Shown one piece after another: positions 1 through 8,403 of a stretch of DNA of 64,000 nucleotides. The DNA lies in the NCBI RefSeq assembly GCF_047237965.1, contig NZ_JBDFLX010000001.1, positions 1,860,001-1,924,000 on the forward strand. Reading direction: 5' to 3'. Both the position numbers and the translations under genes were made by a program. The notes under the pieces are model-generated. The model ran no database searches and was not told the DNA's origin. It saw nothing but the letters and a program-made list of their open reading frames with translations. Numbering within the stretch: the stretch's first letter is position 1; each line of letters starts with the position of its first letter. The DNA is from Noviherbaspirillum_A sp047237965 (lineage in GTDB: Bacteria > Pseudomonadota > Gammaproteobacteria > Burkholderiales > Burkholderiaceae_D).

Positions 1-53
1 CTGAGCGACGAGTTCAGCAAGCGCCGCCGATGCAAGCGCGGCGCTGATCGCTC

Positions 54-530
54 TTATATATAGCGCACTTCCAGAACTTCATATTCGCGGATGCCGGCGG
101 GTGCCTGCACTTCCACGACGTCGCCAGCTGATTTGCCGATCAGCGCACGCGCGATTGGCGAAGTGATGGACACTTTCTTGTCCTTCAAGTCAGCCTCGTC
201 GACGCCGACGATCTGATAAGTCACCTCTTCCCCGCTTTCCATATCTTCCAGCCGTACAGTCGAACCGAAGACGATACGGCCGTCTGCATCCAGCAACGCC
301 GGGTCAATGATCTGCGCGGCGCTCAGCTTGCCTTCCAGGTCGGCAATGCGCCCTTCGATGAAGCTCTGACGCTCCTTGGCGGCGTCGTATTCCGCATTTT
401 CGGAAAGGTCGCCTTGCGCCCTGGCTTCGGAAATGGCGTTGATGACTGCGGGACGGTCCTTGGACTTCAGGCGGGCCAGTTCTTCCTTCAGAAGTTCTGC
501 ACCGTGTTTCGTAATTGGAACTGAGCTCAT
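54..530 (-). CDS. greA: Transcription elongation factor GreA
   Basis: GreA rescues backtracked RNA polymerase by stimulating cleavage of the nascent transcript through the secondary channel. The 158-residue product has the usual family length. An N-terminal coiled coil (about residues 5-75) carries the acidic tip motif GDLSENAEYD near residues 40-50, and an FKBP-like C-terminal domain with the SPIARALIGK segment follows. The frame is open 12 codons further upstream, but MSSVPITKHG matches the conserved GreA start and gives the normal length. It lies downstream of carB in the same direction, separated by 108 bases that hold a nested hairpin, so it is probably co-transcribed with carAB at least in part. 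Confidence 0.97.
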   Translation of the reverse strand: MSSVPITKHGAELLKEELARLKSKDRPAVINAISEARAQGDLSENAEYDAAKERQSFIEGRIADLEGKLSAAQIIDPALLDADGRIVFGSTVRLEDMESGEEVTYQIVGVDEADLKDKKVSITSPIARALIGKSAGDVVEVQAPAGIREYEVLEVRYI

Positions 531-553
531 ATTTTGACGTGTAGAAATGAAAA

Positions 554-618
554 CCACAGAGGCCACAAAGACGATTCCCCGGCGAACCGGGGAATGCTGT
601 GCGTTGTGGCCTCTGTGG
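554..618. repeat. Nested inverted repeat between carB and greA
   Basis: A perfect 15-base inverted repeat (arms 554-568 and 604-618, CCACAGAGGCCACAA and its complement) encloses a second perfect 9-base hairpin (574-582 and 587-595, loop CGAA). As RNA this folds into a long two-tier stem. There is no T-run directly after it on either strand, so it is not a classical terminator. It may be an intergenic palindromic repeat or an mRNA processing or stability element between carB and greA. Confidence 0.75.
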
Positions 619-638
619 CCCGGGATTGAATCGATGGG

Positions 639-3600
639 TTAGTTTAAGGTGTTATGCAGGCCTTGTAAATCATAGGCATGCAGTTCATCCAGGTGGGCCA
701 TACCCTCGACCGCGGCCTCTGCGCCAGCAATCGTGGTGTAGGTTGTCACCCTCGCCGCCAGCGCGGAGGTGCGGATCGCGCGCGAATCGGTGATCGCATT
801 GCGCTTCTCCTCCACCGTGTTGACCACCAGAGCGATTTCCTGGTTCTTGATCATGTCCACGATGTGCGGGCGGCCTTCGGCCACCTTGTTGACCACCTCG
901 ACCGGAATGCCGGCAGCGCTGATGGCTGCTGCCGTGCCCTTGGTCGCAACGATGGAAAAGCCGATGCTGACCAGGTCACGCGCCACTTGCACTGCGCGCG
1001 GCTTGTCGCTGGCCTTCACGCTCAGGAAGACCTTGCCGGAACTCGGCAGGCGGATGCTTGCGCCCATCTGCGATTTCACGAAGGCTTCGCCGAAGGTCTT
1101 GCCCACGCCCATGACTTCGCCGGTCGACTTCATTTCCGGTCCGAGGATGGTGTCCACGCCAGGGAATTTCACGAAGGGGAACACCGCTTCCTTGACGCTG
1201 AAATACGGCGGCACCACTTCATTCATGATGCCCTGGCTGTCGAGCGACTGACCTACCATGCAGCGCGCCGCAATCTTGGCCAGTTGCAGGCCGGTGGCCT
1301 TGGAGACATAAGGCACGGTGCGGGATGCGCGCGGGTTGACTTCCAGCACGTAGACCACGTCCTGCATCTGTCCGTCGACTTCCTTCTGCTGGATGGCGAA
1401 CTGCACGTTCATCAGGCCGACCACGTTCAGGCCCCTGGCCATCAGCGAGGTCTGGCGCTTCAGTTCGTCGATGGTGGCCTGCGACAGGGAGTAAGGCGGC
1501 AGCGAGCAGGCGGAGTCGCCCGAGTGCACGCCGGCTTGCTCGATGTGTTCCATCACGCCGCCGATGAAGGTGCGCTTGCCGTCGGACAGGCAGTCGACGT
1601 CCACTTCGATCGCGTCGTTCAGGAAGCGGTCCAGCAGCACCGGCGAATCATGCGACACCTTGACCGCCTCGCGCATGTAGCGTTCCAGGTCGCGCTGCTC
1701 ATGCACGATTTCCATGGCGCGGCCGCCCAGCACATAGGATGGACGAACCACCAGCGGATAGCCGATTTCCTGCGCCAGGCGCAACGCATCTTCCTCGGTG
1801 CGCGCAGTGCGGTTGGGCGGCTGGCGCAGATCGAGGTCCTGCAGCAGCTTCTGGAAACGCTCGCGGTCTTCGGCTGCGTCGATCATGTCGGGCGAGGTGC
1901 CGACGATGGGTACGCCGTTGGCTTCCAGATCCAGCGCCAGCTTCAGCGGCGTCTGGCCGCCGTACTGGACGATCACGCCGTAAGGTTTTTCCTTGTCGAC
2001 GATTTCCAGCACGTCTTCCAGCGTCAGCGGCTCGAAGTACAGGCGGTCGGAGGTGTCATAGTCGGTCGACACGGTTTCCGGGTTGCAGTTGACCATGATG
2101 GTTTCATAGCCATCCTCGCGCATTGCCAGCGCCGCGTGCACGCAGCAATAGTCGAACTCGATGCCCTGGCCGATACGGTTCGGACCGCCGCCCAGCACCA
2201 TGATCTTCTTGCGGTCGGTCGGACGCGACTCGCACTCTTCCTCATAGGTCGAGTACATGTAGGCGGTATCGGTGTCGAATTCGCCGGCGCAGGTGTCGAC
2301 GCGCTTGTAGACCGGGCGGATGTTGAGCGCGCGGCGCTTGTCGCGCACGGCCTTGTCGGTGGTCTTGAGCAGCTTGGCCAGCCGGCGGTCGGCGAAGCCC
2401 TTGCGCTTCAACTGGAACAGCACATCCTTGTTCAGGCTTTCCAGCGTCTGGGTTTCCAGCCACAGTTCGATGTCGACGATTTCCTTGATCTGGGCCAGGA
2501 ACCACGGGTCGATATGGGTCAGCTGCTGCACCTCCTCCAGCGTGAATCCCTGGGCGAAGGCATCGCCGACATACCAGATGCGGTCCGGGCCGGGCTCGCC
2601 GAGCTCTTCCTCGATCACTTCACGGTCGGTGGTCTTTTCATTCATGCCATCGACGCCCACTTCCAGGCCGCGCAGCGCCTTCTGGAAGGATTCCTGGAAG
2701 GTGCGGCCAATGGCCATCACCTCGCCCACCGACTTCATCTGGGTGGTCAGGTGGTTGTCGGCCTGCGGGAATTTCTCGAACGCAAAGCGCGGGATCTTGG
2801 TGACCACGTAGTCGATGCTGGGCTCGAACGACGCCGGGGTCGCGCCGCCGGTGATCTCGTTACGCAGCTCGTCGAGCGTGAAGCCGACCGCCAGCTTGGC
2901 GGCGACCTTGGCGATCGGGAAGCCGGTGGCCTTCGATGCCAGCGCCGAGGAACGGGACACGCGCGGATTCATTTCGATCACGATCATCCGGCCATCTTTC
3001 GGATTGATCGAGAACTGCACGTTGGAGCCGCCGGTGTCGACGCCGATCTCACGCAGCACCGCCAGCGAGGCGTTACGCATGATCTGGTATTCCTTGTCGG
3101 TCAGGGTCTGCGCCGGTGCCACGGTGATGGAGTCGCCGGTATGCACGCCCATCGGATCCAGGTTTTCGATGGAGCAGACGATGATGCAGTTGTCCGCCTT
3201 GTCGCGCACCACTTCCATCTCGTACTCTTTCCAGCCGATCAGCGATTCCTCGATCAACAGTTCATTGGTCGGCGATGCTTCCAGGCCGCGCTTGCAGATG
3301 GCTTCGAATTCTTCCGCATTGTAGGCAATGCCGCCGCCGCTGCCGCCCATGGTGAAGGACGGACGGATGATGACCGGGAAGCCTACATCCTTCTGCACTG
3401 TCCAGGCCTCGTCCAGGCTGTGGGCGATGCCGGAACGGGCGGAACCGAGGCCGATCTTGGTCATGGCCTGCTTGAACTTGGAACGGTCTTCCGCCTTGTC
3501 GATGGCTTCCGGCGACGCGCCGATGAGTTCGCACTTGTACTTGTCGAGCACGCCATGGCGATGCAGGTCGAGCGCGCAGTTCAGCGCGGTCTGGCCGCCC

Positions 3601-3869
3601 ATGGTCGGCAGGATCGCGTCGGGACGCTCCTTGTCGATGATGCGCTCCACCATCTGCCAGGTAATCGGCTCGATATAGGTGACGTCGGCCATTTCCGGGT
3701 CGGTCATGATGGTCGCCGGATTGCTGTTGACCAGGATGACGCGGTAACCCTCTTCGCGCAGCGCCTTGCAGGCCTGTGCGCCGGAGTAGTCGAATTCGCA
3801 GGCCTGGCCGATGACGATCGGGCCGGCGCCAATGATCAGGATGCTTTTAATGTCGTTGCGCTTAGGCAT
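639..3869 (-). CDS. carB: Carbamoyl-phosphate synthase large subunit
   Basis: It makes carbamoyl phosphate from bicarbonate, ammonia delivered by CarA, and two ATP, feeding both pyrimidine and arginine synthesis. At 1076 residues it has the full family length: two homologous ATP-grasp halves (first starting at MPKRNDIKSILIIGAGPIVI, second at KKIMVLGGGPNRIGQGIEFD near residue 555), an oligomerisation region between them, and a C-terminal methylglyoxal-synthase-like allosteric domain (about 940-1076). Its ATG overlaps the end of carA by 8 bases (stop of carA at 3862-3864), which indicates translational coupling. Nothing appears truncated. Confidence 0.98.
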   Translation of the reverse strand: MPKRNDIKSILIIGAGPIVIGQACEFDYSGAQACKALREEGYRVILVNSNPATIMTDPEMADVTYIEPITWQMVERIIDKERPDAILPTMGGQTALNCALDLHRHGVLDKYKCELIGASPEAIDKAEDRSKFKQAMTKIGLGSARSGIAHSLDEAWTVQKDVGFPVIIRPSFTMGGSGGGIAYNAEEFEAICKRGLEASPTNELLIEESLIGWKEYEMEVVRDKADNCIIVCSIENLDPMGVHTGDSITVAPAQTLTDKEYQIMRNASLAVLREIGVDTGGSNVQFSINPKDGRMIVIEMNPRVSRSSALASKATGFPIAKVAAKLAVGFTLDELRNEITGGATPASFEPSIDYVVTKIPRFAFEKFPQADNHLTTQMKSVGEVMAIGRTFQESFQKALRGLEVGVDGMNEKTTDREVIEEELGEPGPDRIWYVGDAFAQGFTLEEVQQLTHIDPWFLAQIKEIVDIELWLETQTLESLNKDVLFQLKRKGFADRRLAKLLKTTDKAVRDKRRALNIRPVYKRVDTCAGEFDTDTAYMYSTYEEECESRPTDRKKIMVLGGGPNRIGQGIEFDYCCVHAALAMREDGYETIMVNCNPETVSTDYDTSDRLYFEPLTLEDVLEIVDKEKPYGVIVQYGGQTPLKLALDLEANGVPIVGTSPDMIDAAEDRERFQKLLQDLDLRQPPNRTARTEEDALRLAQEIGYPLVVRPSYVLGGRAMEIVHEQRDLERYMREAVKVSHDSPVLLDRFLNDAIEVDVDCLSDGKRTFIGGVMEHIEQAGVHSGDSACSLPPYSLSQATIDELKRQTSLMARGLNVVGLMNVQFAIQQKEVDGQMQDVVYVLEVNPRASRTVPYVSKATGLQLAKIAARCMVGQSLDSQGIMNEVVPPYFSVKEAVFPFVKFPGVDTILGPEMKSTGEVMGVGKTFGEAFVKSQMGASIRLPSSGKVFLSVKASDKPRAVQVARDLVSIGFSIVATKGTAAAISAAGIPVEVVNKVAEGRPHIVDMIKNQEIALVVNTVEEKRNAITDSRAIRTSALAARVTTYTTIAGAEAAVEGMAHLDELHAYDLQGLHNTLN

Positions 3870-5016
3870 GTTTCACTTTCTCCATCATCGCAACGAAGCG
3901 ATCAAACAAGGGGGCAATGTCCATCGGACCGGGCGACGCTTCCGGGTGACCCTGGAAGCAGAAGGCCGGCTTGTCGGTACGCTCGAAGCCCTGCAGCGAG
4001 TTGTCGAACAGCGAGACGTGCGTGACGCGGCAGTTGGCCGGCAGGGTTGCCTGGTCGACCGCGAAGCCGTGGTTCTGGGAGGTGATCATCACCTTGCCGC
4101 TGTCGAGATCCTGGACCGGATGGTTGGCGCCATGGTGGCCGAACTTCATCTTCAGGGTCTTGGCGCCGGACGCCAGCGCCATCAGCTGATGGCCCAGGCA
4201 GATGCCGAAGGTGGGGATGCCGCGCTCGATCAGTTCCTTGGTGGCCTTGATCGCGTAGTCGCAGGGTTCCGGGTCGCCGGGGCCGTTGGACAGGAAGATG
4301 CCGTCCGGATTCAGCGCCAGCGCTTCCTGCGCGGTGGCCTGCGCCGGCAGCACGGTGACCTTGCAGCCGCGCTCGGCGAGCATGCGCAGGATGTTGAACT
4401 TGACGCCGTAGTCGAAGGCGACCACGTGGTATTTCGGCGCTTCCTGCTTGCCGGTGCCCTGGCCCAGCTTCCACTCGGTCTCGGTCCAGACATAGGACTT
4501 CTTGGTCGACACGACCTTGGCCAGGTCCATGCCCGCCAGGCCGGGGAAGGAACGGGCCAGCGCCAGCGCGTCTTCGACGGTGGCGTCGGCGCCGGCCAGG
4601 ATCGCACCGTTCTGGGCGCCCTTTTCGCGCAGCAGGCGCGTCAGGCGGCGGGTGTCGATGCCGGCGATGCCGACCACGTTCTGGGATTTCAGGAAGTCCG
4701 GCAGGGACTGGGTGGCGCGGAAATTGGAAACGCGCAGCGGCAGGTCGCGAATGATCAGGCCGGCGGCGTGGATGCGGCTGGACTCGTTGTCTTCCGGATT
4801 GACGCCGGTGTTGCCGATATGCGGATAGGTCAGCGTGACGATCTGGCTGTTGTAGCTGGGGTCGGTGATGATTTCCTGATAGCCGGTCATCGCGGTATTG
4901 AACACGACTTCGCCTATGGTCTGGCCGGAAGCGCCGATCGAAACGCCCCGGAAAATCGAGCCGTCTGCGAGCGCAAGGATGGCCGGTACTGGTTGGCCCT
5001 GGAAAAATGGCGGCAA
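3862..5016 (-). CDS. carA: Carbamoyl-phosphate synthase small subunit
   Basis: This is the glutamine amidotransferase subunit that hydrolyses glutamine and channels ammonia to CarB. The 384-residue product has the CPSase small-chain domain (about 1-150) and a class I amidotransferase domain with the nucleophile Cys273 in FGICLGHQ and a HPEASPGP histidine-glutamate motif. The start codon is TTG (5014-5016), preceded by AGGAGTTACCC, a good ribosome site; no ATG or GTG fits the conserved N-terminus better. Promoter-like hexamers lie about 160 bases upstream, leaving a long untranslated leader. It overlaps carB by 8 bases. Confidence 0.97.
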   Translation of the reverse strand: MPPFFQGQPVPAILALADGSIFRGVSIGASGQTIGEVVFNTAMTGYQEIITDPSYNSQIVTLTYPHIGNTGVNPEDNESSRIHAAGLIIRDLPLRVSNFRATQSLPDFLKSQNVVGIAGIDTRRLTRLLREKGAQNGAILAGADATVEDALALARSFPGLAGMDLAKVVSTKKSYVWTETEWKLGQGTGKQEAPKYHVVAFDYGVKFNILRMLAERGCKVTVLPAQATAQEALALNPDGIFLSNGPGDPEPCDYAIKATKELIERGIPTFGICLGHQLMALASGAKTLKMKFGHHGANHPVQDLDSGKVMITSQNHGFAVDQATLPANCRVTHVSLFDNSLQGFERTDKPAFCFQGHPEASPGPMDIAPLFDRFVAMMEKVKHA

Positions 5017-5171
5017 GGGTAACTCCTGAGATGGTTACCGCCGCTGCGCTGGGCCTGGACACCGCCTGCGCGCCGCCCCGCGTGACGACGCGAAGCACAT
5101 GCAAGGGCTGGTTTCGGAACTGGGTGGAAGGTAGGCGCTACGGCGGAAAATATTTTGGCTAAACCCAGCGA

Positions 5172-5201
5172 TTATAGCGCGTAACGATCCTCACAGGCAA
5201 A
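5172..5201 (-). promoter_or_regulatory. Predicted sigma-70 promoter for carAB
   Basis: On the minus strand TTGCCT (5196-5201), an 18-base spacer and a perfect TATAAT (5172-5177) form a good sigma-70 promoter. It predicts a start near 5165 and a leader of about 150 nucleotides before the TTG start of carA. The length of the leader would allow pyrimidine- or arginine-linked control, but no recognisable terminator or leader peptide was seen in it. Confidence 0.65.
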
Positions 5202-5271
5202 TGGCTTTGCCCGTTTTAACGGCGCGCCGTGGCGCGCCGGATTACTAGCTGCGGCTTGCCGCCGCGGCATC

Positions 5272-5679
5272 TCAGGCGTTCAGCGCTGCGATGCCCGCCT
5301 TGGCGATTTGGACGTCTTCGGACGACTTGACGCCGGACACGCCCACCGCGCCGACGCATTGTCCGCCGATCATGATGGGAACGCCGCCTTCGAGCAGGCC
5401 GTCGAGATTGGGCGCGGTGATGAAGGAGAACCGGCCGTTGTTGATCATGTCCTCATAGACCTTGGTCTCACGGCGGCCGAGGGCGGCGGTGCGGGCCTTG
5501 GAAGGCGCGATGTGCGCGGAAATCGGAGCGGCATTGTCCAGGCGCTGCAGCCACAGCAGGTTGCCGCCGTCGTCGACGACCGAGATCGTCACTGCCCAGT
5601 TGTTGGCCAAGGCTTCCGCTTCCGCGGCGGCTGCTATTTTTCGGACTTCTTCGAGGGTCAACACTTGCTTGGACTGCAT
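5272..5679 (-). CDS. GlcG/HbpS family (DUF336) heme-binding-fold protein
   Basis: A 135-residue protein of the GlcG/HbpS family, small alpha/beta proteins found with glycolate, propanediol or heme-sensing genes; some members bind heme or flavin-like ligands. The family hallmarks are TISVVDDGGNLLWLQRLDNA in the first half and the glycine-rich GLLEGGVPIMIGGQCVGAVGVSG stretch in the second. The chosen ATG follows AAAGGAGCAGAG, a strong ribosome site; a longer open frame reaching 5745 has no such support and would overlap the next gene. No partner gene in the neighbourhood reveals a substrate, so the physiological role is unknown. Confidence 0.85.
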   Translation of the reverse strand: MQSKQVLTLEEVRKIAAAAEAEALANNWAVTISVVDDGGNLLWLQRLDNAAPISAHIAPSKARTAALGRRETKVYEDMINNGRFSFITAPNLDGLLEGGVPIMIGGQCVGAVGVSGVKSSEDVQIAKAGIAALNA

Positions 5680-5713
5680 CTCTGCTCCTTTAAAAAAGCA
5701 CGATTGTACGATG

Positions 5714-6661
5714 TTAACCGGCGCTGGCGGCGGATTCTTCTTCACGTCCTATCACGCCCGATTTCCCACTGCCAAGACCGGCAATCGCGCGCCGGCGTGC
5801 GGCATCCCATAATTCATGCAGCGACGGCGGCTGCCCGCTGGAATATTCAGCAAGGCTGGCGGTCCCGCAGCACACGACCGTGCCGGCGCCATGGCGCTCA
5901 GCGGCTGCCTCGGTTGCGGCACGACACAGCCGGCCGGCAAAGCCTGACAGGGAAGCAGGCTCGACATTGCTGGTGACAATCGTGAAATCGGCGCTGCCGG
6001 TGCGCGCGACCGCGTCGGTCTGGCGCAGGATCTGCCTCAGCATGGCTTCGAGGTCGCGCCGCAGGCTGGCATGATCGACGCCATCCGGCACCGACAGGCA
6101 CAGGCTGAGCAGGGCGAAGTTTTCCTGCTGGCGGATCGCGTAGCCGAGACGCCGCTCGGCGCCGGACTGGAGAAGATAGGGAGACACGGTGACCGTTGCC
6201 TGCCCCGATGCGGCCGCAGCATCGGCCGCTTCCTCATATTCCTGCTGCGCAATGACCAGTTGCGCCAGCAAGTCCAGGCGAGATACCAGCCTGGCGGTTG
6301 CCATGCCCTTGGTAATCAGGTCGGTGGCGCCGGCTTCCCTGGCGAGGCGGCGCTCTTCCATCTCATCCGCGCCCGAGACCACCACGACAGGCATTTCGCG
6401 CAGCCGCTGCGCCTTCGACGCGCGCATGCGCCGCAACAGACCGTAGCCGTCGAGCCGCGGCATGGTCAAGTCAGTGATGAGCAGCGCGATCTCCTCATCG
6501 CGCAGCAAGCTGTCCCAGGCCTCTTCGCCATCGTGGGCTTCGGCGAACTCGAACAGGTCTCCAAGGTGTTTGGTCAGCGTGGCCCGCACGATGCGCGAGT
6601 CATCCGCAATGAGCGCGCGCAACTTTCCGTGCGATATTTTTTGTGAATTATCAGACAACAT
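5714..6661 (-). CDS. Response regulator with degenerate GGDEF-like output domain
   Basis: The 315-residue product starts with a canonical receiver domain (about 15-135): acidic pair in ALIADDSRIVR, phospho-acceptor Asp in LLITDLTMPRLDGYG, and the conserved Lys in DLITKGMA. A linker follows, then a domain resembling GGDEF (about 155-300; RRLGYAIRQQENFALLSLCL is typical of its first strand). The GGDEF signature itself reads GSADF in VARTGSADFTIV near residue 225, so diguanylate cyclase activity is unlikely. It may act as a phosphorylation-dependent scaffold or nucleotide sensor. The start is an ATG at 6661; an in-frame TTG lies three codons upstream. It is divergent from the NlpC/P60 gene with 107 bases between. 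Confidence 0.8.
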   Translation of the reverse strand: MLSDNSQKISHGKLRALIADDSRIVRATLTKHLGDLFEFAEAHDGEEAWDSLLRDEEIALLITDLTMPRLDGYGLLRRMRASKAQRLREMPVVVVSGADEMEERRLAREAGATDLITKGMATARLVSRLDLLAQLVIAQQEYEEAADAAAASGQATVTVSPYLLQSGAERRLGYAIRQQENFALLSLCLSVPDGVDHASLRRDLEAMLRQILRQTDAVARTGSADFTIVTSNVEPASLSGFAGRLCRAATEAAAERHGAGTVVCCGTASLAEYSSGQPPSLHELWDAARRRAIAGLGSGKSGVIGREEESAASAG

Positions 6662-6768
6662 TGCCTCCAACTGGCCAAAACATCAGATTACTTTACTGCA
6701 ATTTTTCTTTGACAATCCCCATTGGCTTCGCTTACATTCGACGCCTTGCATGGTACAAGGCAGGAAGA

Positions 6769-7305
6769 ATGACAGTCAAACGATCAAAACTTTCCACTTT
6801 GCTGCTTGCGCCAGCCCTGCTGGCGGCAACCTTTGCCGTCACGCCGGTTGCCTGGAGCACGGAGTCGGCGCCGGCCGAGCGCAATGCGGCGCTGCATGCG
6901 CTGCATCACATCACTGACCGCGCCGGCGACCTTGCAATCCGCGCGATGTCGATGATCGGCATACGGTACAAGTACGGCGGCAACAATCCGGAAAACGGCC
7001 TCGACTGCAGCGGCCTGGTGCGCTATGTGTTCAAGCAGGCCTGGGGCGCCGACCTGCCGCGCACCGCCGAGGAAATCAGCCGCGTCGGCGACACCGTGGA
7101 CAAGAACGACCTGCGGCCGGGCGACCTGGTGTTCTACAACACGCTGCGCCGCGGTTTCTCCCATGTGGGCATTTATCTGGGCGACAACAAGTTCGTTCAC
7201 TCGCCCGCCGCCGGCAGCTCCATCCGCATCGAGAGCATGGATCTGAGTTACTGGAAAAAGCGTTTCAACGGCGCCCGCAGGATCAGCGATCCTGAACAGA
7301 ACTGA
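6769..7305 (+). CDS. NlpC/P60 family cell-wall peptidase, exported
   Basis: A 178-residue secreted cysteine peptidase of the NlpC/P60 family, which cleaves peptide crosslinks of peptidoglycan in the periplasm. An N-terminal signal sequence (KRSK followed by a hydrophobic run, likely cleaved near residue 30) leads into a catalytic domain with Cys80 in NGLDCSGLVRYVF and His132 in FSHVGIYLG; His144 in KFVHSP fills the third position. The ATG at 6769 is preceded by AGGAAGA; the frame is open further upstream but that part does not look like protein. Its 3' end overlaps the convergent patatin gene by 23 bases. Confidence 0.92.
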   Translation: MTVKRSKLSTLLLAPALLAATFAVTPVAWSTESAPAERNAALHALHHITDRAGDLAIRAMSMIGIRYKYGGNNPENGLDCSGLVRYVFKQAWGADLPRTAEEISRVGDTVDKNDLRPGDLVFYNTLRRGFSHVGIYLGDNKFVHSPAAGSSIRIESMDLSYWKKRFNGARRISDPEQN

Positions 7306-8236
7306 TCGTCGCCGTACCTTCCCGCTTCATCTTGAGCTTGGCCCGCAATTCCGGCATGACGGTTGCCGCGGCCTGCTCTCCCGCCAGAATTGCCAGGTTT
7401 CTTCCGCTGAAGTCGCTGCCTTTCATCGCGCCCAGGCTGGGCGTGATCACGATATCGGCGTCCTTCATTTCCAGCCGGTTGATGGTTTGCCCCATGATGG
7501 CAAAGGTCTGCAGCACCACGTCCAGGCTGCTGGTGGAAGCCTGGGCGTCCGGGTCGGCCGAGATATTGACCGCGATGACGAAGTCGGCGCCCATTTCACG
7601 GGCATACCGCACCGGCACCGGCGCCACCAGGCCGCCATCGACATAACTTTTCTCGCCTATCTTTACCGGCTGGAACACGCCGGGCACTGAGGACGAAGCA
7701 CGCACCGCCATGCCTGCATTGCCACGCTGGAACAGGATGGGCTTGCCGTTCTGCAGGTCGGTTGCCACCGCGCCGAAGGAAATCGGGAATTTCTCGATCG
7801 GCGCATTGCGCACGGCGCGGTTGACATAGCGCTGGATCGCCTCCCCCTTCAACACGCCCGAACTCTTGGCAAACAGCGGAACGGCCCAGTCCGAAATGGC
7901 GGCCTCGTCCATCTCGAGCGCCATCCGGTTGAGTTTGAAGCCGTTATTGCCGGCGGCGTACAGCGCCCCCACCACGCTGCCGGCGCTGGTGCCGACCACG
8001 ATCTCGGGCTTGATGCCCTGCGCTTCCAGCGCCTTGATGACACCGATATGCGCGAAGCCGCGGGCGGCACCGCCGCCAAGCGCAAGACCGATGCGTACCG
8101 GATGCGGCGCAGCCGGCGGCGTCTGAGGCGCGGCCACAGGTTCAGGTGCGGGTGCGGGTGCGGGTGTCTTGGTCGTACCGCAGGCGGCGAGAAGGACAAG
8201 AACGCCTGGCAGCAGGCGCTTCAAGAACGTTGGCAT
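7283..8236 (-). CDS. Patatin-like phospholipase lipoprotein
   Basis: A 317-residue patatin-fold serine hydrolase anchored as a lipoprotein. The N-terminus has a short hydrophobic segment ending in LLAAC with Cys19 as the lipidation site, then a Pro/Ala-rich spacer. The catalytic domain begins with the oxyanion motif GLALGGGAARGFAHIG, has the nucleophile elbow GTSAGS and the DGG dyad aspartate in SYVDGGLVAP. This matches the bacterial RssA/YlbK group, probably acting on phospholipids in the envelope. The chosen ATG gives a compact lipoprotein signal; another in-frame start lies 33 bases upstream. The gene is convergent with the NlpC/P60 gene and overlaps it by 23 bases. Confidence 0.92.
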   Translation of the reverse strand: MPTFLKRLLPGVLVLLAACGTTKTPAPAPAPEPVAAPQTPPAAPHPVRIGLALGGGAARGFAHIGVIKALEAQGIKPEIVVGTSAGSVVGALYAAGNNGFKLNRMALEMDEAAISDWAVPLFAKSSGVLKGEAIQRYVNRAVRNAPIEKFPISFGAVATDLQNGKPILFQRGNAGMAVRASSSVPGVFQPVKIGEKSYVDGGLVAPVPVRYAREMGADFVIAVNISADPDAQASTSSLDVVLQTFAIMGQTINRLEMKDADIVITPSLGAMKGSDFSGRNLAILAGEQAAATVMPELRAKLKMKREGTATISSVQDR

Positions 8237-8324
8237 AAGGAAATTTAGCTTGAGGGAAAAACGAACCACGGATTGTAGCGGAAGTTCCCGTCGAAAAGAG
8301 CCATAACTGGCATGGGATCTAATT

Positions 8325-8360
8325 GAGAATGATTCACATTTGCACCCGGTTTGCTATACT
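8325..8360 (+). promoter_or_regulatory. Fur-box-like operator and promoter before the iron-binding protein gene
   Basis: The 19-mer at 8325-8343, GAGAATGATTCACATTTGC, matches 13 of 19 positions of the classical Fur box. It overlaps a plausible -35 hexamer TTCACA (8333-8338), which is followed after 16 bases by TATACT (8355-8360). That arrangement would let iron-loaded Fur block RNA polymerase at the start of the ferric-iron binding protein gene. Read from sequence; the match count was made by hand. Confidence 0.7.
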
Positions 8361-8403
8361 TGCCCGGCTTTTAACTTTCTTAACTTGCCAGGATGCTTAC
8401 GTG

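Noticed and set aside
1..63. A plus-strand open frame reaching a TAG at 61-63, and a GC-rich inverted repeat at about 22-46, as the tail of another gene or a greA terminator
   Set aside because: Only about 20 codons are visible with no recognisable motif, and the hairpin has no T-run. Neither reading can be supported from this edge fragment.
678..4025. A very long plus-strand open frame opposite carB
   Set aside because: It is antisense to an unmistakable carB, has the His/Arg/Asp-rich composition typical of antisense frames in GC-rich DNA, and no family resemblance.
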